A DNA stretch of 64,000 nt, from the NCBI RefSeq assembly GCF_001570805.1, contig NZ_BCSJ01000013.1, forward strand, positions 186,001 through 250,000, given 5' to 3'. The position numbers were made by a program, and so were the translations under genes. Below, in pieces: positions 38,552 to 48,677 of this stretch (the first letter of the stretch is position 1; each line of letters opens with the position of its first letter). Source of the stretch: Brevibacterium epidermidis NBRC 14811 (lineage in GTDB: Bacteria > Actinomycetota > Actinomycetes > Actinomycetales > Brevibacteriaceae). The notes beneath the pieces were generated by a model. The model worked only from the letters and a program-made list of their open reading frames with translations, was not told the DNA's origin and searched no databases.

Positions 38552-41202
38552 TGGATGGCTGCCTTGACCGCCGCGATGGCAGACGGGATCGCCGCGGGGT
38601 TGCTTCCCCCGCCCTGTGCGAGATCGGGCTTGCCGCCGCCTCCGCCGCCGAGTTCGCCGCAGGCCAGCGATACGAGCTTGCCGGCCTGGAGTCCGGCGGT
38701 CCGGGCCGCCTCGGTGGTGGCGATGACGACGACGGGTTTGCCGTTGCTGACTCCGATGCCGACGATCACGGCCTGGCGGTCGGAGACCCGATTGCGCAGG
38801 TCGGTGACCAGGGTGCGGATGTCTCCGGCGTTGGCGATGTCGCCGAGTTCGGCCTGCACGAAGAGGGTCTGGCCCACGGTCTGTGCTTCGTCGAGGAACT
38901 TCCCGGCCGAGGCCAGCAGCTGCTGGGCGTTGAGGCGGGCGATCTCCTTCTCTGCATCCTTGAGACGGCTCATCAGGTCGGACACGCGTGATGTGACATC
39001 GGTGCCGGGGACCTTGAGCATCTCCGAGAGCGAGGACACGATGGTCCGTTCGGCGGCCAGGGACCGGAAGGCGTCCATTCCGACCGCGGCTTCGATGCGC
39101 CGGACTCCGGAGCCGACGGAGGCTTCGGAGAGCACGGAGATCGGGCCGACTTCGGCGGAGGCTCCGACGTGGGTGCCGCCGCAGAGTTCGCGGGAGAAGG
39201 GGCCGCCGATGTCGACGACGCGTACGACGTTCGGGTACTTCTCGCCGAAGAGCGCCATGGCGCCGGACTTCTTCGCATCGTCGAAGGACATGTATTCGGT
39301 GCCGACTTCGTAGTTCGAGCGCACCGCGAGGTTCGCCACCTCTTCGATCTCGGACCGCATCTGGGTGCTCGGGGCTTCGGGGAACGAGTAGTCGAAGCGC
39401 ATGTATCCGGGCTGGTTGAGCGAGCCGGCCTGCACAGCGTGGCTGCCGAGGATCTCGCGCAGCGCGGCGTGGACGAGGTGGGTGGCGGTATGGGCCTGTG
39501 CGCCTTGGAACCGGTGGTCGTGGTCGACGGCGGCGAGCACTTCGTCGCCGACGCGCAGCTCTCCGTCGATGACTTCGACACGGTGGGCCGGCAGGCCCTT
39601 GACCGGATTCTGCACGTCGGTGACGCGGGCGGTGAAGCCGTGGCCGGAGATGAGTCCGACATCGGCGCGCTGGCCGCCCGATTCGGCGTAGAACGGGGTC
39701 AGGTCGAGGACGACGTCACCGCTCTGGCCGGTGGTGAGCACTTCGGCGGCGACACCGTCGGTGACGATTCCGCGGACTCGGGAATCGGCTTCGAGCCGGT
39801 CGTAGCCGACGAATTCGCTGGCACCGTCTTCGAGCAGGGCCGAATAGGCCGACAGGTCGGCGTGGCCGCCGCCTTTCTTCGCTTTGGCATCGGCCTTGGC
39901 GCGGGTGCGCTGCTCGCTCATCAGTTCACGGAACCCGGACTCGTCGACGTTCAGTCCGGCTTCGGACGCCATTTCGAGGGTGAGATCGATGGGGAATCCG
40001 TGCGTGTCATGGAGGGCGAAGGCGATGTCTCCGCTGATGGTCTTGTTGTCACCGCTCAGCGACTGTGCGGCATTCGCGAACAGTTGGGTGCCGGATTCGA
40101 GGGTGCGCAGGAACGCCTTCTCCTCGGCGAAGGCGACCCGGGAGATCCGGTCGAAATCGGTTTCGAGTTCCGGGTAGGACAGCTTCATGGCCTGCATGGA
40201 TACCGGCAGCAGCTCGGGCAGGACTTCTTCCTTGACGCCGAGAAGCCGCATGGCGCGCACGGCGCGGCGAAGCAGGCGGCGGAGGATGTAGCCGCGGCCT
40301 TCGTTGCCGGGGCGGACTCCGTCGCCGATGATGATCAGGGCCGAACGGACGTGGTCGGCGACAACGCGCAGCTGCACATCGGCGAGCTCGTCCTCGCCGT
40401 AGTTCCGACCGGCAAGGCGGCTGGCGGCTTCGATGACGGGGAAGACCTCGTCGATCTCGTACATGTTCTCCACGCCCTGGAGCAGGAAGGCGACACGTTC
40501 GAGTCCCATACCGGTATCGATGTTCTTCGCGGGCAGGTCGCCGGCGATGTCGAAGTCGACCTTCGAGCGGACCTCGGAGAGTTCGAACTCCATGAACACG
40601 AGGTTCCAGATCTCGATGTAGCGGTCTTCGTCGGCCACGGGTCCGCCTTCGACGCCGTAGGCGGGGCCGCGGTCGAAGTAGATCTCGGAGCAGTAGCCGC
40701 CGGGGCCGGGCTGTCCGGTGTGCCAGAAGTTGTCTTCGTTGTCGCGCAGCTGGATGCGCTCACGGGGAATGGAGGTCTCTTCGAGCCACATGTCGATGGT
40801 CTCGGCATCGTCCTCATGCACCGTCGACCAGAGACGTTCGGGATCGAAGCCCAGTCCGCCCTCGGCGACGGGGTTCGTCAGCAGTCCCCAGGCGAACTTG
40901 ATGGCGTCGCGCTTGAAGTAGTCGCCGAAGGAGAAGTTGCCGTTCATCTGGAAGAAGGTGCCGTGGCGGGTCGTCTTGCCGACCTCTTCGATGTCTCCGG
41001 TGCGCACGCACTTCTGCACGCTGGTGGCGCGGTTGAACGGCGCCGGTTCGCGACCGGTGAGGTAGGGAATGAACTGCACCATTCCTGCGATGTTGAACAG
41101 GATGGACGGATCGGAGCTGATCACCGACGCCGAGGGGACCACGGTGTGCCCGTTCGCTTCGAAGTAGTCCAACCAGCGTTGTTTGATCTCTGCCGTCTTC
41201 AA
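38548..41202 (-). CDS. alaS: Alanyl-tRNA synthetase
   Basis: This 884-residue enzyme has the class II catalytic core (RWLDYFEANGHTVVPSAS, GMVQFIPYLTG, TSVQKCVRTGDIEEVG), the editing domain with zinc ligands (HTATHLVHAALREILG and CGGTHVG) and a C-terminal DHHA1 domain ending GGGGGGKPDLAQGGG. The best start is a TTG at 41202 with AAAGG 7 bases upstream; longer in-frame starts add an unlike extension. It is the first gene of a long unit through nusB. Confidence 0.97.
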   Translation of the reverse strand: MKTAEIKQRWLDYFEANGHTVVPSASVISSDPSILFNIAGMVQFIPYLTGREPAPFNRATSVQKCVRTGDIEEVGKTTRHGTFFQMNGNFSFGDYFKRDAIKFAWGLLTNPVAEGGLGFDPERLWSTVHEDDAETIDMWLEETSIPRERIQLRDNEDNFWHTGQPGPGGYCSEIYFDRGPAYGVEGGPVADEDRYIEIWNLVFMEFELSEVRSKVDFDIAGDLPAKNIDTGMGLERVAFLLQGVENMYEIDEVFPVIEAASRLAGRNYGEDELADVQLRVVADHVRSALIIIGDGVRPGNEGRGYILRRLLRRAVRAMRLLGVKEEVLPELLPVSMQAMKLSYPELETDFDRISRVAFAEEKAFLRTLESGTQLFANAAQSLSGDNKTISGDIAFALHDTHGFPIDLTLEMASEAGLNVDESGFRELMSEQRTRAKADAKAKKGGGHADLSAYSALLEDGASEFVGYDRLEADSRVRGIVTDGVAAEVLTTGQSGDVVLDLTPFYAESGGQRADVGLISGHGFTARVTDVQNPVKGLPAHRVEVIDGELRVGDEVLAAVDHDHRFQGAQAHTATHLVHAALREILGSHAVQAGSLNQPGYMRFDYSFPEAPSTQMRSEIEEVANLAVRSNYEVGTEYMSFDDAKKSGAMALFGEKYPNVVRVVDIGGPFSRELCGGTHVGASAEVGPISVLSEASVGSGVRRIEAAVGMDAFRSLAAERTIVSSLSEMLKVPGTDVTSRVSDLMSRLKDAEKEIARLNAQQLLASAGKFLDEAQTVGQTLFVQAELGDIANAGDIRTLVTDLRNRVSDRQAVIVGIGVSNGKPVVVIATTEAARTAGLQAGKLVSLACGELGGGGGGKPDLAQGGGSNPAAIPSAIAAVKAAIQ

Positions 41203-41292
41203 TCCAAGGCCTTTCAGATATTGCCTGTGCGTCGCCCGGCTGGTGAGCCCGACGCGACACCTACTCGTGCGTACCCGCACTTACCAGGGACT

Positions 41293-41298
41293 AGTTTA
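41293..41298 (-). promoter_or_regulatory. Candidate alaS -10
   Basis: TAAACT on the minus strand fits TANNNT and would give a GC-rich leader of about 85 bases, which can fold around GGGCT-CACC-AGCC. The -35 is poor. No T-box motif is seen in the leader. Confidence 0.35.
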
Positions 41299-41343
41299 AT
41301 GGGTCAGTCGCAATATGCGAGATGGCGCGGCGTGCCGTGAATG

Positions 41344-41381
41344 CACGACTGCCCGGAACCAAGAGGTCCCGGGCAGTCGTG
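41344..41381 (-). terminator. Hairpin after rpsD
   Basis: CACGACTGCCCGG (41344-41356) and CCGGGCAGTCGTG (41369-41381) form a perfect 13-bp stem over a 12-base loop, 27 bases after the rpsD stop. It is the strongest hairpin in the window and lacks a T tract. Confidence 0.8.
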
Positions 41382-41408
41382 GTGGCGCGATGCGCTGTGT
41401 TCAGCAGA

Positions 41409-42035
41409 TCAGCGCGAGTAGAACTCGACGACGAGCTGAACGTCACAGGTGATCGGCACCTCTTCGCGCTTCGGGGCGCGCAGCAGTGTTGCCTGCAGGC
41501 CCTCGAGGTTCACGTTGAGGTAGCCCGGCGTTGCGGGCAGGACGTCCTTGTGACCACCGGCGGCGGCGACCTGGAACGGATCCATCGAAGCCGAGCGCTC
41601 GTGCACCTGGATGGTCTGGCCTTCCTTCACGCGGAAGGAGGGACGGTCAACGCGCTGTCCGTCGACCGTGATGTGACGGTGCACGACGAACTGACGGGCC
41701 TGGGCCATGGTGCGGGCGAAGCCCGAACGCAGGACGAGGGCGTCGAGGCGCATTTCGAGGAGCTCGACCATGGTCTCACCGGTCAGGCCGGGGAGGCGGT
41801 TGGCTTCCTTGTAGGTCTTGAGCATCTGAGCCTCGCGGATGCCGTACTGCGCGCGCAGACGCTGCTTCTCCTTGAGGCGGACCGAGTAGTCGCTGTCGTT
41901 GCGACGACGGGCGCGGCCGTGCTCACCTGGAGGGTAAGGGCGACGCTCGAAGTACTTCTCGGCCTTGGGTGTCAGAGCAATGCCGAGGGCGCGCGAGAGG
42001 CGCGTCATGCGGCGATTACGTGCTGGTGCTGGCAC
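41409..42035 (-). CDS. rpsD: 30S ribosomal protein S4
   Basis: This 208-residue primary 16S-binding protein has KYFERRPYPPGEHGRARRR, SDYSVRLKEKQRLRAQYGI, the S4 RNA-binding domain MRLDALVLRSGFARTMAQARQFVVHRHITVDG and the terminal VEFYSR. The zinc cysteines of some S4 proteins are absent. GTG at 42035 is chosen, with AAAGG upstream; an ATG 6 codons earlier is inside the ribosome binding region. It stands alone between two intergenic regions with a strong promoter and terminator. Confidence 0.96.
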   Translation of the reverse strand: MPAPARNRRMTRLSRALGIALTPKAEKYFERRPYPPGEHGRARRRNDSDYSVRLKEKQRLRAQYGIREAQMLKTYKEANRLPGLTGETMVELLEMRLDALVLRSGFARTMAQARQFVVHRHITVDGQRVDRPSFRVKEGQTIQVHERSASMDPFQVAAAGGHKDVLPATPGYLNVNLEGLQATLLRAPKREEVPITCDVQLVVEFYSR

Positions 42036-42187
42036 TGTATTACCTTTCATCAATGTGTTCTGTCACGAAGGGCCCCTGAGGTTCTCGCCCCGAACGCGAC
42101 TGTTGTTTCCCCGGATGGGAAAGAGGGATTGAGCGTCGAGATCCGCTCGCACCGACCGCCTTTAGCTTGCAGGCACAACAGCTGTCT

Positions 42188-42217
42188 ATCTTAGCGGGTG
42201 CAGGCGAACCGTGGCAA
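42188..42217 (-). promoter_or_regulatory. rpsD promoter
   Basis: On the minus strand TTGCCA (42212-42217), an 18-base spacer and TAAGAT (42188-42193) form a good housekeeping promoter. The resulting leader is about 145 bases long, enough to hold S4 autoregulatory structure. The rest of the 269-base gap up to the antiporter gene shows nothing else clear. Confidence 0.7.
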
Positions 42218-42304
42218 AGCGGATCGGCGCATCCGCGGATGTGATCTTCCCGACTGTTTCCGACGGCCCGTGCCGGCCGAACGGCTGATCTGCGCTCACT
42301 TCAG

Positions 42305-43894
42305 TCACTGCCGGCAGCCGTCTTCGTGGCTGTCGATGGCGGCATCGGCAACGGCCGCTCCGGATCCGCTGTAGATGTTGATCACGGCGTGAACGCCCTC
42401 GGATTCGAAATGCTCGGCCTGGTCGGGACGTTGGACGACGGCGGCGATGGTTCCGGGGAAGCCGGCGATGCGCAGCTGTTCGAGGGCGAAGGTGTTCGAG
42501 TCGTGCAGCGCCATGGCCAGCACCACGGTATGGGCGCTGCCGCCGACGACGAGGCGATGCCAGAATTCGTGGTCGGTGGCGTCGCCTTCGAGCACGTTGA
42601 ACTCGTCGGCACGCAGAGCTTCGACGACGGTGAGGTCGTTGTCGATGCCGATGACGCTGCGGTCGCCGCGTTCGACGAAGCGTTCGTAGGCGCCGCGGCC
42701 GATGCGGCCCATGCCGAGGACGACGACTTCCGCGTCTCCGGTGTCCAGCGGTCGGTCTTTTGCCCGCAGTCGGCTCTCGTTCTCGTCCGGCAGGATCGCG
42801 TCGAGCTTCGCGACGATCTGGAGGCTGTAGGCATTGGCCAGCGAGGACCCGATCATGCCGAGGGCCACGGCGAGGGCGATGATGGTCAGCCAGTTGTCTT
42901 CGAAGAGTCCGTTGTCGACGCCGACGGCGACGACGATGAGTGCGAATTCGGAGAAGTTGCTCAGTGCCAGGCTCGTGCGCACGCTGGTGCGGTTGCGCAG
43001 ACCGAAGAGCCTCCCCATGAGGTAGAAGCTCGCGAAGTTGAACGGCAGCAGGATGACGCACAGCAGCAGCGCCATGAACAGGTCCGACCAGGTGGGGACC
43101 GCTTGGAGTCCGATGACGACGAAGAACCCGACGAGAAAGAGCTCCTTGACGCTGAACAGGGCCTTCGACATCTCGACGGCTCGTGAGTGAGTGGAGAAGA
43201 GCAGGCCGAGCACCAAGGCTCCGAGGTCGCCGTGGATGCCGACGGATTCGAAGGCGACGTAGCCGGGCCCCAGGGCCATGACGACGCCGAAGAGGACGAG
43301 CAGCTCTCCGCGGCCGGCACGGTCGAGGATCCGTCTCAGCACCCAGACTGCGGGGACGAGCAGGACGAGGGCGAAGGCCCACGGACTCAGGGGCTCTTCA
43401 CCGGCGATCGTGATGAAGGCGACGGCCGCGAGGTCCTGGAGGACGAGGATCGCGATGGCGATCTGACCGTAGTAGGACCCGTCGTCGGAGCGGTCTTCGA
43501 GCACTTTGACGACGAGCACCGTGGAGGAGAACGAGAGGGCGAAACCCAACAGCGCCAAGGTGCCCACTCCCCCGCCGATGGCGACCATGCCGATGGCCGC
43601 GGCCGCTCCGATCGTCCCCGCACCGAGGAGGACCACCGTGACCATGTGCAGCGCAGCTGTGCCGTGGGCTTCGGGTTGGAGCAGGGAGCGCAGATCGAAT
43701 TTCAGTCCGATCGTGAATAGGAGCAGGACGACTCCGATGTCCGAGACCTGCTGGAGTCCCGCGAAGGCGGTGAAGCCGAAGACGTGGAGGAGAAACCCGG
43801 CTGCGAGGAATCCGACGAGCGGCGGGATGCGCAGCTCATGGGCGATGAGTCCGAGCGCCAGCGCGGCGGCGATGGTGATGACGATGTCTGCCAT
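42305..43894 (-). CDS. Kef-type (CPA2) cation:proton antiporter with TrkA-N domain
   Basis: This 529-residue protein has about 12 membrane segments (residues 1-370), including LAAGFLLHVFGF, GVVLLLFTIGLKFD, LSFSSTVLVVKVLED and ILVLQDLAAVAF, typical of the Na/H exchanger fold. A cytosolic NAD-binding TrkA-N domain follows (EVVVLGMGRIGRGAYERF, GIDNDLTVVEAL). It probably exchanges K+ or Na+ for H+ under redox or nucleotide control. GAGGAGGACGGC precedes the ATG. It lies 66 bases after rarA and looks like a single-gene unit. Confidence 0.88.
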   Translation of the reverse strand: MADIVITIAAALALGLIAHELRIPPLVGFLAAGFLLHVFGFTAFAGLQQVSDIGVVLLLFTIGLKFDLRSLLQPEAHGTAALHMVTVVLLGAGTIGAAAAIGMVAIGGGVGTLALLGFALSFSSTVLVVKVLEDRSDDGSYYGQIAIAILVLQDLAAVAFITIAGEEPLSPWAFALVLLVPAVWVLRRILDRAGRGELLVLFGVVMALGPGYVAFESVGIHGDLGALVLGLLFSTHSRAVEMSKALFSVKELFLVGFFVVIGLQAVPTWSDLFMALLLCVILLPFNFASFYLMGRLFGLRNRTSVRTSLALSNFSEFALIVVAVGVDNGLFEDNWLTIIALAVALGMIGSSLANAYSLQIVAKLDAILPDENESRLRAKDRPLDTGDAEVVVLGMGRIGRGAYERFVERGDRSVIGIDNDLTVVEALRADEFNVLEGDATDHEFWHRLVVGGSAHTVVLAMALHDSNTFALEQLRIAGFPGTIAAVVQRPDQAEHFESEGVHAVINIYSGSGAAVADAAIDSHEDGCRQ

Positions 43895-43960
43895 GCCGTC
43901 CTCCTCGATCGGCGCCGTCCGCGACGGTTCTGTCCGTCACCGCGTCTGACTACAAAGTTA

Positions 43961-45364
43961 TCAGGGCCGCAGCAGCCGCCTGAGGTTTTCGAGCCTTTCG
44001 GCCATGCTGCGTTCCATTCCGTTCGTGCTCGGCGTGTAATAGCTCTTTCCGCGCAGGGACTCGGGCAGATACTCCTGGTCGGCGACTCCGTGCGGATAGT
44101 CGTGCGAGTATTTGTACCCCTCACCGTGTCCGAGCTCTTTCGCGCCCGGGTAGTGGGCGTCGCGCAGATGCATGGGCACCTGTCCGGCGAGTCCGTTCTT
44201 CACGTCCGCGATCGCGGCGTCGAGCGCTCGGTAGCTCGCATTCGACTTCGGTGCCAGGGCCAAGTAGGTGACCGCTTCGGCCAGCGGAATCCGTCCTTCG
44301 GGCATGCCGATATTCTGCACTGCCGTCGAGGCGGCCACCGCGATGGGCAGCGCCTGCGGGTCGGCCATGCCGATGTCCTCGGCCGCGGAGATGACGACGC
44401 GGCGGGCGATGAAGCGCGGGTCCTCACCCGCGACGATCATCCGCGCCAGATAGTGCAGGGCCGCGTCGACATCGGAGCCGCGAATGGATTTGATGAACGC
44501 GGAGACCACGTCGTAGTGCTGGTCGCCGTTGCGGTCATAGCGCAGAACGGTCTCGCTGCTCGCTTCCGCGCATGCGGATTCGGTGATCGAGATCGGTTCG
44601 TCGCCCGTCTCCTCCGCTTGGGCGGCCGCGATTCCGGCGGCGGCTTCGAGGACGGTCAGCGACCGGCGGGCGTCGGCACCGGCGATGCGGACGATGAAGT
44701 TCCGGGCATCCTCGGTGAGGGTGAACTGCCCGGCCAGCCCGCGATCGGATTCGACGGCACGGTCGAGCAGATTGCCGACCGCCTCGTCGTCGAGCGGACG
44801 CAGGGTGAGCATGAGCGACCGCGACAGCAGGGGCGAGATGACGGAGAACGACGGGTTCTCCGTGGTCGCGGCCACGAGCACGACGAGCCGGTTCTCCACT
44901 GCGGGCAGCAGGGCGTCCTGCTGGGCCTTGGAGAAGCGGTGGATCTCGTCGAGGAACAGCACCGTCGTGCGGCCGTACATCTCCCGTTCGCGGCGGGCGT
45001 TCTCGATGACCTGCCGTACGTCCTTGACGCCGGCGGTGATGGCGGAGAGTTCGACGAAGGTGCGGCCCGGGGCGTGGGAGATGACATGGGCCAGCGTGGT
45101 CTTTCCGACTCCGGGCGGGCCCCACAGGATCACCGAGGAGGCTCCCGCCCGGTCTCCCCCGCTGGCTTCGACGAGTTGGTTGAGCGGGGATCCAGGGAAG
45201 GTCAGGTGTTCCTGACCGACGACCTCGTCGAGGGTCCGCGGACGCATCCGCACAGCGAGCGGGTCAAGGGCGCGCCCCGAGGAGGACCCGGAGGAACCGG
45301 CGAAGCCCGGACCAGGGGAATCCTGGTCCGGGCCGTCGGAGAACAGATTGGGTTCTTGGCTCAT
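43961..45364 (-). CDS. rarA: Replication-associated recombination ATPase RarA
   Basis: This 467-residue AAA+ protein has Walker [13 protein letters not shown], Walker [19 protein letters not shown], sensor AATTENPSF and the C-terminal tetramerisation region with [19 protein letters not shown]. RarA/MgsA acts at stalled forks. The first 35 residues are Ser/Gly/Asp-rich and probably disordered. The ATG overlaps the aspS stop by one base (TGATG). Confidence 0.95.
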   Translation of the reverse strand: MSQEPNLFSDGPDQDSPGPGFAGSSGSSSGRALDPLAVRMRPRTLDEVVGQEHLTFPGSPLNQLVEASGGDRAGASSVILWGPPGVGKTTLAHVISHAPGRTFVELSAITAGVKDVRQVIENARREREMYGRTTVLFLDEIHRFSKAQQDALLPAVENRLVVLVAATTENPSFSVISPLLSRSLMLTLRPLDDEAVGNLLDRAVESDRGLAGQFTLTEDARNFIVRIAGADARRSLTVLEAAAGIAAAQAEETGDEPISITESACAEASSETVLRYDRNGDQHYDVVSAFIKSIRGSDVDAALHYLARMIVAGEDPRFIARRVVISAAEDIGMADPQALPIAVAASTAVQNIGMPEGRIPLAEAVTYLALAPKSNASYRALDAAIADVKNGLAGQVPMHLRDAHYPGAKELGHGEGYKYSHDYPHGVADQEYLPESLRGKSYYTPSTNGMERSMAERLENLRRLLRP

Positions 45365-47148
45365 CAGGCCTCGGCGTCGTCGTCTTCCGGTTCGAAGTCG
45401 ACTCCGGCCTCGGCGCGCTGGGCGTCGGTGATCGGGGCCGGTGCCTGCGTCAGCGGATCATAGCCGCCGCCGGACTTCGGGAAGGCGATGACCTCACGGA
45501 TCGAGTCGACCCCGGCCAGCAGGGACACGATGCGGTCCCAGCCGAAGGCGATGCCGCCGTGCGGGGGCGCACCGAACTTGAAGGCTTCGAGGAGGAAGCC
45601 GAACTTCTCTTCGGCCTCTTCGGCGGAGATGCCCATGATCTTGAAGACGCGTTCCTGCACATCCTTGCGGTGGATGCGGATGGAACCGCCGCCGATCTCG
45701 TTGCCGTTGCACACGATGTCGTAGGCGTAGGCCAGAGCCGCACCCGGGTCCTGTTCGAGGGTGTCGAGGAATTCGGGCTTCGGTGCGGTGAAGGCGTGGT
45801 GGACGGCCGTCCACTGGCCGCCGCCGACCGCGACGTCTCCGGCTGCCTGAGCTTCGGCGGCCGATTCGAACAGGGGCGCGTCGACGACCCACACGAATGC
45901 CCAGTCGCCGTCCTTGATCAGGCCGGTGCGCTCAGCGATCTCGTTGCGGGCGGCGCCGAGGAGGGCGCGGGAGGAGTTCGCCTCACCGGCGGCGAAGAAG
46001 ATCGCGTCGCCCGGCTGCGCACCGGCCGCCTCGGCGAGTCCTGCCTTCTCCTCATCGGAGATGTTCTTGGCCACAGGGCCGGCCAGGGTTCCGTCTTCGC
46101 CGATGAGCACGTAGGCCAGTCCCTTGGCGCCGCGCTGCTTGGCCCAGTCCTGCCAGCCGTCGAGCTGACGGCGCGGCAGCGATCCGCCGCCGGGGTAGAC
46201 GACGGAGCCGACGTAGGGCGACTGGAATACGCGGAACGGGGTGTCCTGGAAGAACTCGGTGAGGTTGTGCAGTTCGAGGCCGAAGCGCAGGTCCGGCTTG
46301 TCAGAACCGTACTTCTCCATCGCCTCGTGGTAGGTGATGTGCGGGATCGGCGTGGTGATGTCGTAGCCGATGAGCTTCCACAGCGCGGTGAGGATCTCCT
46401 CGGCCAGAGCGATGATGTCCTCCTGCTCGACGAAGGAGGCTTCGATGTCGAGCTGGGTGAACTCGGGCTGACGGTCGGCGCGGAAGTCCTCATCGCGGTA
46501 GCAGCGCGCGATCTGGTAGTAGCGTTCCATGCCGGCAACCTGGAGCAGCTGCTTGAACAGCTGCGGCGACTGCGGCAGGGCGTACCAGGAGCCCGGCTTG
46601 AGGCGAGCCGGGACGAGGAAGTCGCGGGCGCCTTCCGGTGTGGACTTCGTCAGGGTCGGGGTCTCGACCTCGACGAAGCTGTGCGCGTCGAGGACGGAGC
46701 GTGCGGCCTTGTTGACGTCGGAGCGCAGACGGATCGTTTTAGCCGGGCCCGAACGGCGCAGGTCGAGGTACCGGTAGCGCAGGCGGGTCTCCTCGCCCAC
46801 GGCTCCGGAGTCCTCGGCGTGGTCGGAGACCTGGAACGGCAGAGCCGCAGCCTCGGAGAGCACCTCGACAGTGGTGTCGATGACTTCGATCTCGCCGGTG
46901 GGCAGGTTCGCGTTCGTGTTGCCCTCGGGGCGGACCGACACGGTGCCCGTGGCCTTGACAACGGTTTCGTTGCGCAGCTGGTGGGCATCGTCCTCACGGA
47001 CGACGACCTGCACGATTCCCGAAGCGTCACGCAGATCGATGAAGGCGACACCTCCATGATCGCGACGACGATCGACCCACCCGGTGAGGGTGACGGTTTC
47101 TCCTGCGTTCGCGGCTCGCAGGCTTCCGGCTTCGTGGCTTCGCAGCAC
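45364..47148 (-). CDS. aspS: Aspartyl-tRNA synthetase, probably non-discriminating
   Basis: This 594-residue bacterial-type AspRS has the anticodon OB fold ([21 protein letters not shown]), class II motifs [15 protein letters not shown] and [15 protein letters not shown], and the GAD insertion. His31 in RRRDHGG is the residue linked in Pseudomonas to charging of both tRNA-Asp and tRNA-Asn; with GatCAB this gives Asn-tRNA by transamidation. That reading is inference. It starts at GTG with AAAGGAG upstream. Confidence 0.95.
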   Translation of the reverse strand: MLRSHEAGSLRAANAGETVTLTGWVDRRRDHGGVAFIDLRDASGIVQVVVREDDAHQLRNETVVKATGTVSVRPEGNTNANLPTGEIEVIDTTVEVLSEAAALPFQVSDHAEDSGAVGEETRLRYRYLDLRRSGPAKTIRLRSDVNKAARSVLDAHSFVEVETPTLTKSTPEGARDFLVPARLKPGSWYALPQSPQLFKQLLQVAGMERYYQIARCYRDEDFRADRQPEFTQLDIEASFVEQEDIIALAEEILTALWKLIGYDITTPIPHITYHEAMEKYGSDKPDLRFGLELHNLTEFFQDTPFRVFQSPYVGSVVYPGGGSLPRRQLDGWQDWAKQRGAKGLAYVLIGEDGTLAGPVAKNISDEEKAGLAEAAGAQPGDAIFFAAGEANSSRALLGAARNEIAERTGLIKDGDWAFVWVVDAPLFESAAEAQAAGDVAVGGGQWTAVHHAFTAPKPEFLDTLEQDPGAALAYAYDIVCNGNEIGGGSIRIHRKDVQERVFKIMGISAEEAEEKFGFLLEAFKFGAPPHGGIAFGWDRIVSLLAGVDSIREVIAFPKSGGGYDPLTQAPAPITDAQRAEAGVDFEPEDDDAEA

Positions 47149-47206
47149 CTAGGGCTCCTTTGTGATGTTGTGGTCTAGCGCGTGAACAATGATAGTCGCC
47201 CTGCGC

Positions 47207-48541
47207 TCAGCTCCGGTACACGCGGGGCCAGAGGTCGTCCTCTGCCGGAGTCCACGTGTCCGGATCAGCCGTGGTCTGCTCTCCCGAGCGGATGTCCTTG
47301 ACCTCGTGACCGGATTCACCGTCGGTGAACCAGACGAACGGAATGTCACGGCGTTCGGCGTAGCGGATCTGCTTGCCGAATTTCGCCGCGTTCGGCGAGA
47401 CCTCGCAGGGGATGTCCCTGGACCGGAGCGTCGCGGCCACGGCGTCGGCCTCGCTGCGTCGGGCCTCCTCGGTGACGGCGATGACGACCGCCGAGGGGGT
47501 GCCGCGGGTGGCGCGGACCTGTGATTCCTCGCCGAGGATGAACGCCATGAGGCGGGAGACGCCGATGGACATGCCCACCCCGGGATAGTTCTTCTTCCCC
47601 ACGGTCACCAGCGAGTCGTAGCGACCGCCGGAGGACACGGAGCCGAGCTCTTCGTGGCCGATCAGCTGGGTCTCATAGACCGCTCCCGTGTAGTAGTCGA
47701 GACCACGGGCGATCTTGAGCTGGGCGACGACGACGCCCGGAGCGCGTTCGGCCGCGGCTCGCAGCAGGGTCGTCAGCGATTCGAGTCCCGCGTCGAGCAG
47801 CGGGTGCTCGACCCCGAGGGCACGCACCTCGTCGGCGAAGTCCGGAGAGTCCGATTCGATGGCGGCGAGCTTGAGGCACAGCTGCTGCTGCTCCTCATCG
47901 GCTCCGGCTTCGGAGGCAAGCAGCTTGCCGACCTCTTCGGGACCGATCTTGTCGTACTTGTCGAGGCAGCGCAGCACGGCCTGGATGTTCGTCAGTCCGA
48001 TTCCCCGTGCGAAGCCTTCCAGAAGCCTGCGGTCGTTGACGACGATCTTGATACCGGGCACGCCGAGCGGGGCGAGCCGGGAGAACGCATCGGCCACGGC
48101 CAGGGGGATCTCGACCTCGAAGTGTCCGGGCAGCTCACCATCGGCGATGACGTCGATATCGGCCTGGATGAACTCACGGTAGCGGCCGGCCTGTGGGCGT
48201 TCGCCGCGCCAGACGGGCTGGACGCGGGCTGCCTTGAACGGGAAGCTCAGGTCGTTCGCGTTGTCGGCGATATAACGGGCCAGCGGCACCGTGAGGTCGA
48301 AGTGGAGGCCGAGCGGATTGCGTTCGGCGCCTTCGGAGTGGAGTCGGGAGACCGCGAAGATCTCCTTGTCGATCTCTCCGTCCTTGGCCAGTTGGCTGAT
48401 CGGCTCGACGGCGCGGTGGTTGAGGGCGGAGAACCCGTGCAGGGCGAAGGTGTGTTCGAGCGTGTCGATGATGGCCTTCTCGATCACGCGTTCGGCCGGG
48501 AGTCGTTCCGGGAATCCGGACAGACGGGCTGACTTCGCCAT
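47207..48541 (-). CDS. hisS: Histidyl-tRNA synthetase
   Basis: This 444-residue class II enzyme has FDLTVPLARYIADN, PVWRGERPQAGRYREFIQADIDVIA (motif 2), the histidine-specific RGLDYYTGAVYE and a C-terminal anticodon domain. The length is slightly above the E. coli enzyme. The ATG at 48541 has AAGGAGCACC upstream, so the longer ORF start is rejected. It lies 136 bases downstream of the MBL gene and 58 bases before aspS; the hisS-aspS pairing is common. Confidence 0.96.
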   Translation of the reverse strand: MAKSARLSGFPERLPAERVIEKAIIDTLEHTFALHGFSALNHRAVEPISQLAKDGEIDKEIFAVSRLHSEGAERNPLGLHFDLTVPLARYIADNANDLSFPFKAARVQPVWRGERPQAGRYREFIQADIDVIADGELPGHFEVEIPLAVADAFSRLAPLGVPGIKIVVNDRRLLEGFARGIGLTNIQAVLRCLDKYDKIGPEEVGKLLASEAGADEEQQQLCLKLAAIESDSPDFADEVRALGVEHPLLDAGLESLTTLLRAAAERAPGVVVAQLKIARGLDYYTGAVYETQLIGHEELGSVSSGGRYDSLVTVGKKNYPGVGMSIGVSRLMAFILGEESQVRATRGTPSAVVIAVTEEARRSEADAVAATLRSRDIPCEVSPNAAKFGKQIRYAERRDIPFVWFTDGESGHEVKDIRSGEQTTADPDTWTPAEDDLWPRVYRS

Positions 48542-48640
48542 GGTGCTCCTTGCTTTCGGTGCTGGTGCGATGCCATGCGGCACCGCTGGTTCGTGTGGTG
48601 TCTGTTTCGGGTGGTGTCGGGTGAAGCTCAGCGGACGAGC

Positions 48641-48658
48641 CCGGACGCGTGGGTCCGG
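48641..48658 (-). terminator. Small hairpin after the MBL hydrolase gene
   Basis: CCGGAC (48641-48646) and GTCCGG (48653-48658) pair over 6 bases, 20 bases after the stop at 48678. The T run beside it is on the plus strand, so termination of the minus transcript is uncertain. Confidence 0.35.
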
Positions 48659-48677
48659 CTTTTCGGTGGCGGAGGCT

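Noticed and set aside
39169-41340. 723-codon plus-strand ORF opposite alaS
   Set aside because: It is a high-GC shadow: its translation is rich in Gly, Asp, Val and Glu and has no family motif, while the minus frame is a clear alaS.
41203-41343. T-box leader before alaS
   Set aside because: No conserved T-box sequence or antiterminator pair is visible; leaders of aspS and hisS also lack it.
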